Shown here: one piece after another, positions 6,326 through 7,837 of the stretch
Numbering within the stretch: the first letter of the stretch is position 1
How the letters are laid out: each line of letters opens with the position of its first letter
Assembly: GCA_003155465.1 (NCBI GenBank)
Contig: PMCR01000575.1
Coordinates: forward strand, 1-7,837
DNA length: 7,837 nt
Reading direction: 5' to 3'
From: Myxococcales bacterium
GTDB taxonomy: Bacteria > Myxococcota > Polyangia > Fen-1088
Translations under genes and position numbers: made by a program
The notes under the pieces: generated by a model
What the model was told of the DNA's origin: nothing
The model's input: only the letters and a program-made list of their open reading frames with translations
Database searches by the model: none

Positions 6326-6790
6326 CTACTTCATCTGCTTTTCCATGTTGGCAACCATCTTCTGAAGCTCCGCAATGATCTCCTTGTGAGCGTCGAGCAC
6401 CTTCTTGGCGGCTGCGGCCAATTCGGGGTCTGCCTTCATCTTGGCTATGTCGTGTGGTGCCGTGGGCCAGGAGGCAGCTTTCTTCATCTCGCTCGCGACC
6501 TTCTCCAAGTTGGCTGCTATCTGTTTGTGGGTCTTGGCCAACTCGCGCAGGCCTTTGACCTCGGCTTGTGAGGCCTTGTCCTTGTTGGGGGCCATGAACT
6601 TGGCGTGAGCCTCCTCCATGTTGGCCACCGACAGAGCGCCAGCGGCGAGCTTCTCGGGAATCATGGCCATTCCCGCCGTCATCTGGCCGCAGCTAGGCTC
6701 GCCTCCCGCCATCGCCGGGTGATCCGCGGCCTGCGCAGGTGCGAGGATGAAGAGAGACAGAAGTACTGCGGCAACAAGTGTTGGTTTCAT
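6326..6790 (-). CDS. Small secreted (periplasmic) helical protein with internal His-containing repeat, unknown function
   Basis: 154 residues; I do not recognise a named family. Residues 1-21 are a clear signal peptide: Lys at 2, a hydrophobic core (TLVAAVLLSLFILAP) and an AQA cleavage site before A22. The mature start is rich in Met and His (DHPAMAGG, QMTAGMAM) with one cysteine (C34). The rest is Ala/Lys/Glu/Met-rich and almost certainly alpha-helical or coiled-coil. It holds a near repeat: HKQIAANLEKVASEMKK (88-104) and HKEIIAELQKMVANMEK (135-151) share 8 of 17 residues, including H, K, I, A, L, K, M and K at equal positions. ATG 6790 is well supported by AGGAGG (complement of 6799-6804) 8 bases upstream; the frame stays open for 50 codons further upstream but that part lacks coding character. 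Possible roles are metal or small-ligand binding or envelope stress protection, both guesses. It converges on the stress-protein gene. Confidence 0.85.
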   Translation of the reverse strand: MKPTLVAAVLLSLFILAPAQAADHPAMAGGEPSCGQMTAGMAMIPEKLAAGALSVANMEEAHAKFMAPNKDKASQAEVKGLRELAKTHKQIAANLEKVASEMKKAASWPTAPHDIAKMKADPELAAAAKKVLDAHKEIIAELQKMVANMEKQMK

Positions 6791-7016
6791 CGAGCCTTCC
6801 TCCTTTGGTAGGTTGCGGGATGCCACCCCTCCTGCCCAAAGTGCAGATGAGGCGCAACCCGCGATCGTGCGAGAGTTGATGCTGGTTCGAGCCAACCCAT
6901 TACAGCGCCCACCACGATCCGCAGGTCTTGTTCGGCACATCTTTCAGTCTGGCTTTTCCGCGCTAGGCTTGCTGACAAGATCCGGCCTCCCGCCGGCAAG
7001 ACAGGGAGTGGCACCG
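6791..7016. promoter_or_regulatory. Divergent intergenic region serving the secreted-protein gene and aceE
   Basis: These 226 bp separate two divergent starts and must hold both promoters unless aceE is read from elsewhere. I see no convincing -35/-10 pair on either strand. A small hairpin, CCGGC (6982-6986) with GCCGG (6992-6996), lies 8 bases before the aceE ribosome site GGGAG (7004-7008). No PdhR regulator gene is next to aceE in this window. Confidence 0.35.
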
Positions 7017-7837
7017 ATGACGCAAGAGAAACCGGCCGACCGAGACGCGCAAGACAACCCACAACCTGACGGGCGCGACGCCGATCCGCAGGAGACGCAG
7101 GAGTGGATCGACGCCCTGGAATCCACGCTGGCTCACGCGGGTGTCGAACGTGCGCATTTTCTGCTGCAACAACTGGTCGATCGCGCGCGCGGCGCGGGTG
7201 CGCACCTGCCCTTTGACGCCACCACCGCTTACATCAACACCATCTCGCGCTCGCGGCAGGCCTCGGCGCCCGGCGATCCAGCCCTCGAGCGCCGCATCCG
7301 CTCGCTCATCCGCTGGAACGCGCTGGCCATGGTGGTGCATACCAACCGGCAAAGCACGGAACTGGGCGGCCACATCGCCAGCTTCGCCTCTGCGGCCACG
7401 TTGTACGACGTGGGATTCAACCATTTTTTTCGCGCTCCCACCGACGCACATGGCGGCGATCTCGTCTACATCCAGGGACACTCGGCGCCCGGAATCTACG
7501 CGCGCGCCTTTCTTGAAGGCCGCCTTAGCGAGGACCAGCTTAACAACTTCCGCCAGGAGATAGGCGGCCAGGGCCTTTCGTCCTATCCGCATCCCTGGCT
7601 CATGCCTGATTTCTGGCAGTTTTCGACAGTCAGCATGGGGCTCTCGTCCATGCTGGCCATCTACCAGGCGCGCCTGATGAAGTACCTGCACAACCGCGGC
7701 CTGCAAGCCGCGCAGGATCGCAAGGTATGGGCATTCCTCGGCGACGGCGAGATGGACGAGGCCGAGTCCCTGGGCGCCATCACGCTGGCGGCGCGCGAGA
7801 AGCTCGACAATCTGATCTTCGTGATCAACTGCAACCT
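7017..7837 (+). CDS. aceE: Pyruvate dehydrogenase E1 component, homodimeric type (5' part; runs off right edge)
   Basis: The first 273 codons of a protein usually near 890 residues. E1 decarboxylates pyruvate with thiamine diphosphate and passes the acetyl group to the E2 lipoyl domain in the cytoplasmic pyruvate dehydrogenase complex (EC 1.2.4.1). It follows E. coli AceE closely: YINTISRSR (72-80), ELGGHIASFASAATLYDVGFN (115-135) with H136, GGDLVYIQGHSAPGIYARAF (146-165) with active-site H155, GLSSYPHPWLMPDFWQF (186-202) and the thiamine diphosphate/Mg motif beginning FLGDGEMDE (240-248) and ending in VINCN (269-273). The N-terminus is about a dozen residues longer than in E. coli and is very acidic and Asp/Gln-rich. 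The ATG has GGGAG (7004-7008) 8 bases upstream. E2 (aceF) and lipoamide dehydrogenase genes would be expected to follow outside the window. Confidence 0.97.
   Translation, partial: MTQEKPADRDAQDNPQPDGRDADPQETQEWIDALESTLAHAGVERAHFLLQQLVDRARGAGAHLPFDATTAYINTISRSRQASAPGDPALERRIRSLIRWNALAMVVHTNRQSTELGGHIASFASAATLYDVGFNHFFRAPTDAHGGDLVYIQGHSAPGIYARAFLEGRLSEDQLNNFRQEIGGQGLSSYPHPWLMPDFWQFSTVSMGLSSMLAIYQARLMKYLHNRGLQAAQDRKVWAFLGDGEMDEAESLGAITLAAREKLDNLIFVINCN

Noticed and set aside
6880..6925. tRNA-like GGTTCGAGCC followed by GCCCACCA
   Set aside because: The T-arm would have a mismatch, the distance to the CCA does not fit, and no matching acceptor 5' half, D-arm or anticodon arm is present.
6791..6940. 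50-codon N-terminal extension of the secreted-protein gene
   Set aside because: The signal peptide and a strong AGGAGG site fix the start at 6790; the extension is Arg/Ser/Cys-rich and would bury the signal peptide.

Overview
The window is GC-rich (roughly two-thirds G+C by eye), densely coded DNA from what looks like a proteobacterium, probably a betaproteobacterium. The clues are a homodimeric-type pyruvate dehydrogenase E1 (AceE), a proteobacterial-type glucokinase, a free-standing HDOD protein and codons that strongly prefer G or C at the third position. The lineage is an inference. No RNA genes, CRISPR array, intact insertion sequence or phage genes were seen.

Layout. (1) Positions 1-1283, minus strand: most of the N-terminal half of a large acyl-CoA dehydratase activase-type ATPase with two BcrAD/BadFG domains, running off the left edge. 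(2) 1360-2502, minus strand: an HDOD-domain signalling protein, upstream of the activase gene in the same direction. (3) 2631-3635, plus strand: glucokinase (glk), divergent from the HDOD gene across a gap of about 130 bp. (4) 3636-3960: a gap holding a decayed PIN-domain (VapC-like) toxin remnant, a perfect 8-bp inverted repeat at its start codon and two related CAATTGG-centred motifs. (5) 3961-5274 and 5280-6227, plus strand: an Nramp-family metal transporter (MntH-like) and a tandem universal stress protein, 5 bp apart and probably one operon. (6) 6241-6297: a hairpin between convergent genes, resembling dispersed intergenic repeats. (7) 6326-6790, minus strand: a small secreted helical protein of unknown function with an internal repeat. 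(8) 7017 to the right edge, plus strand: the first 273 codons of aceE.

The genes read as housekeeping central-carbon functions (glucose phosphorylation, pyruvate oxidation) interleaved with stress and metal-handling genes and one Fe-S activase with an HDOD regulator. Most of the window is ordinary. The least explained parts are the activase/HDOD pair, the repeat-containing periplasmic protein and the toxin scar between glk and mntH. I found no convincing new multi-gene system.
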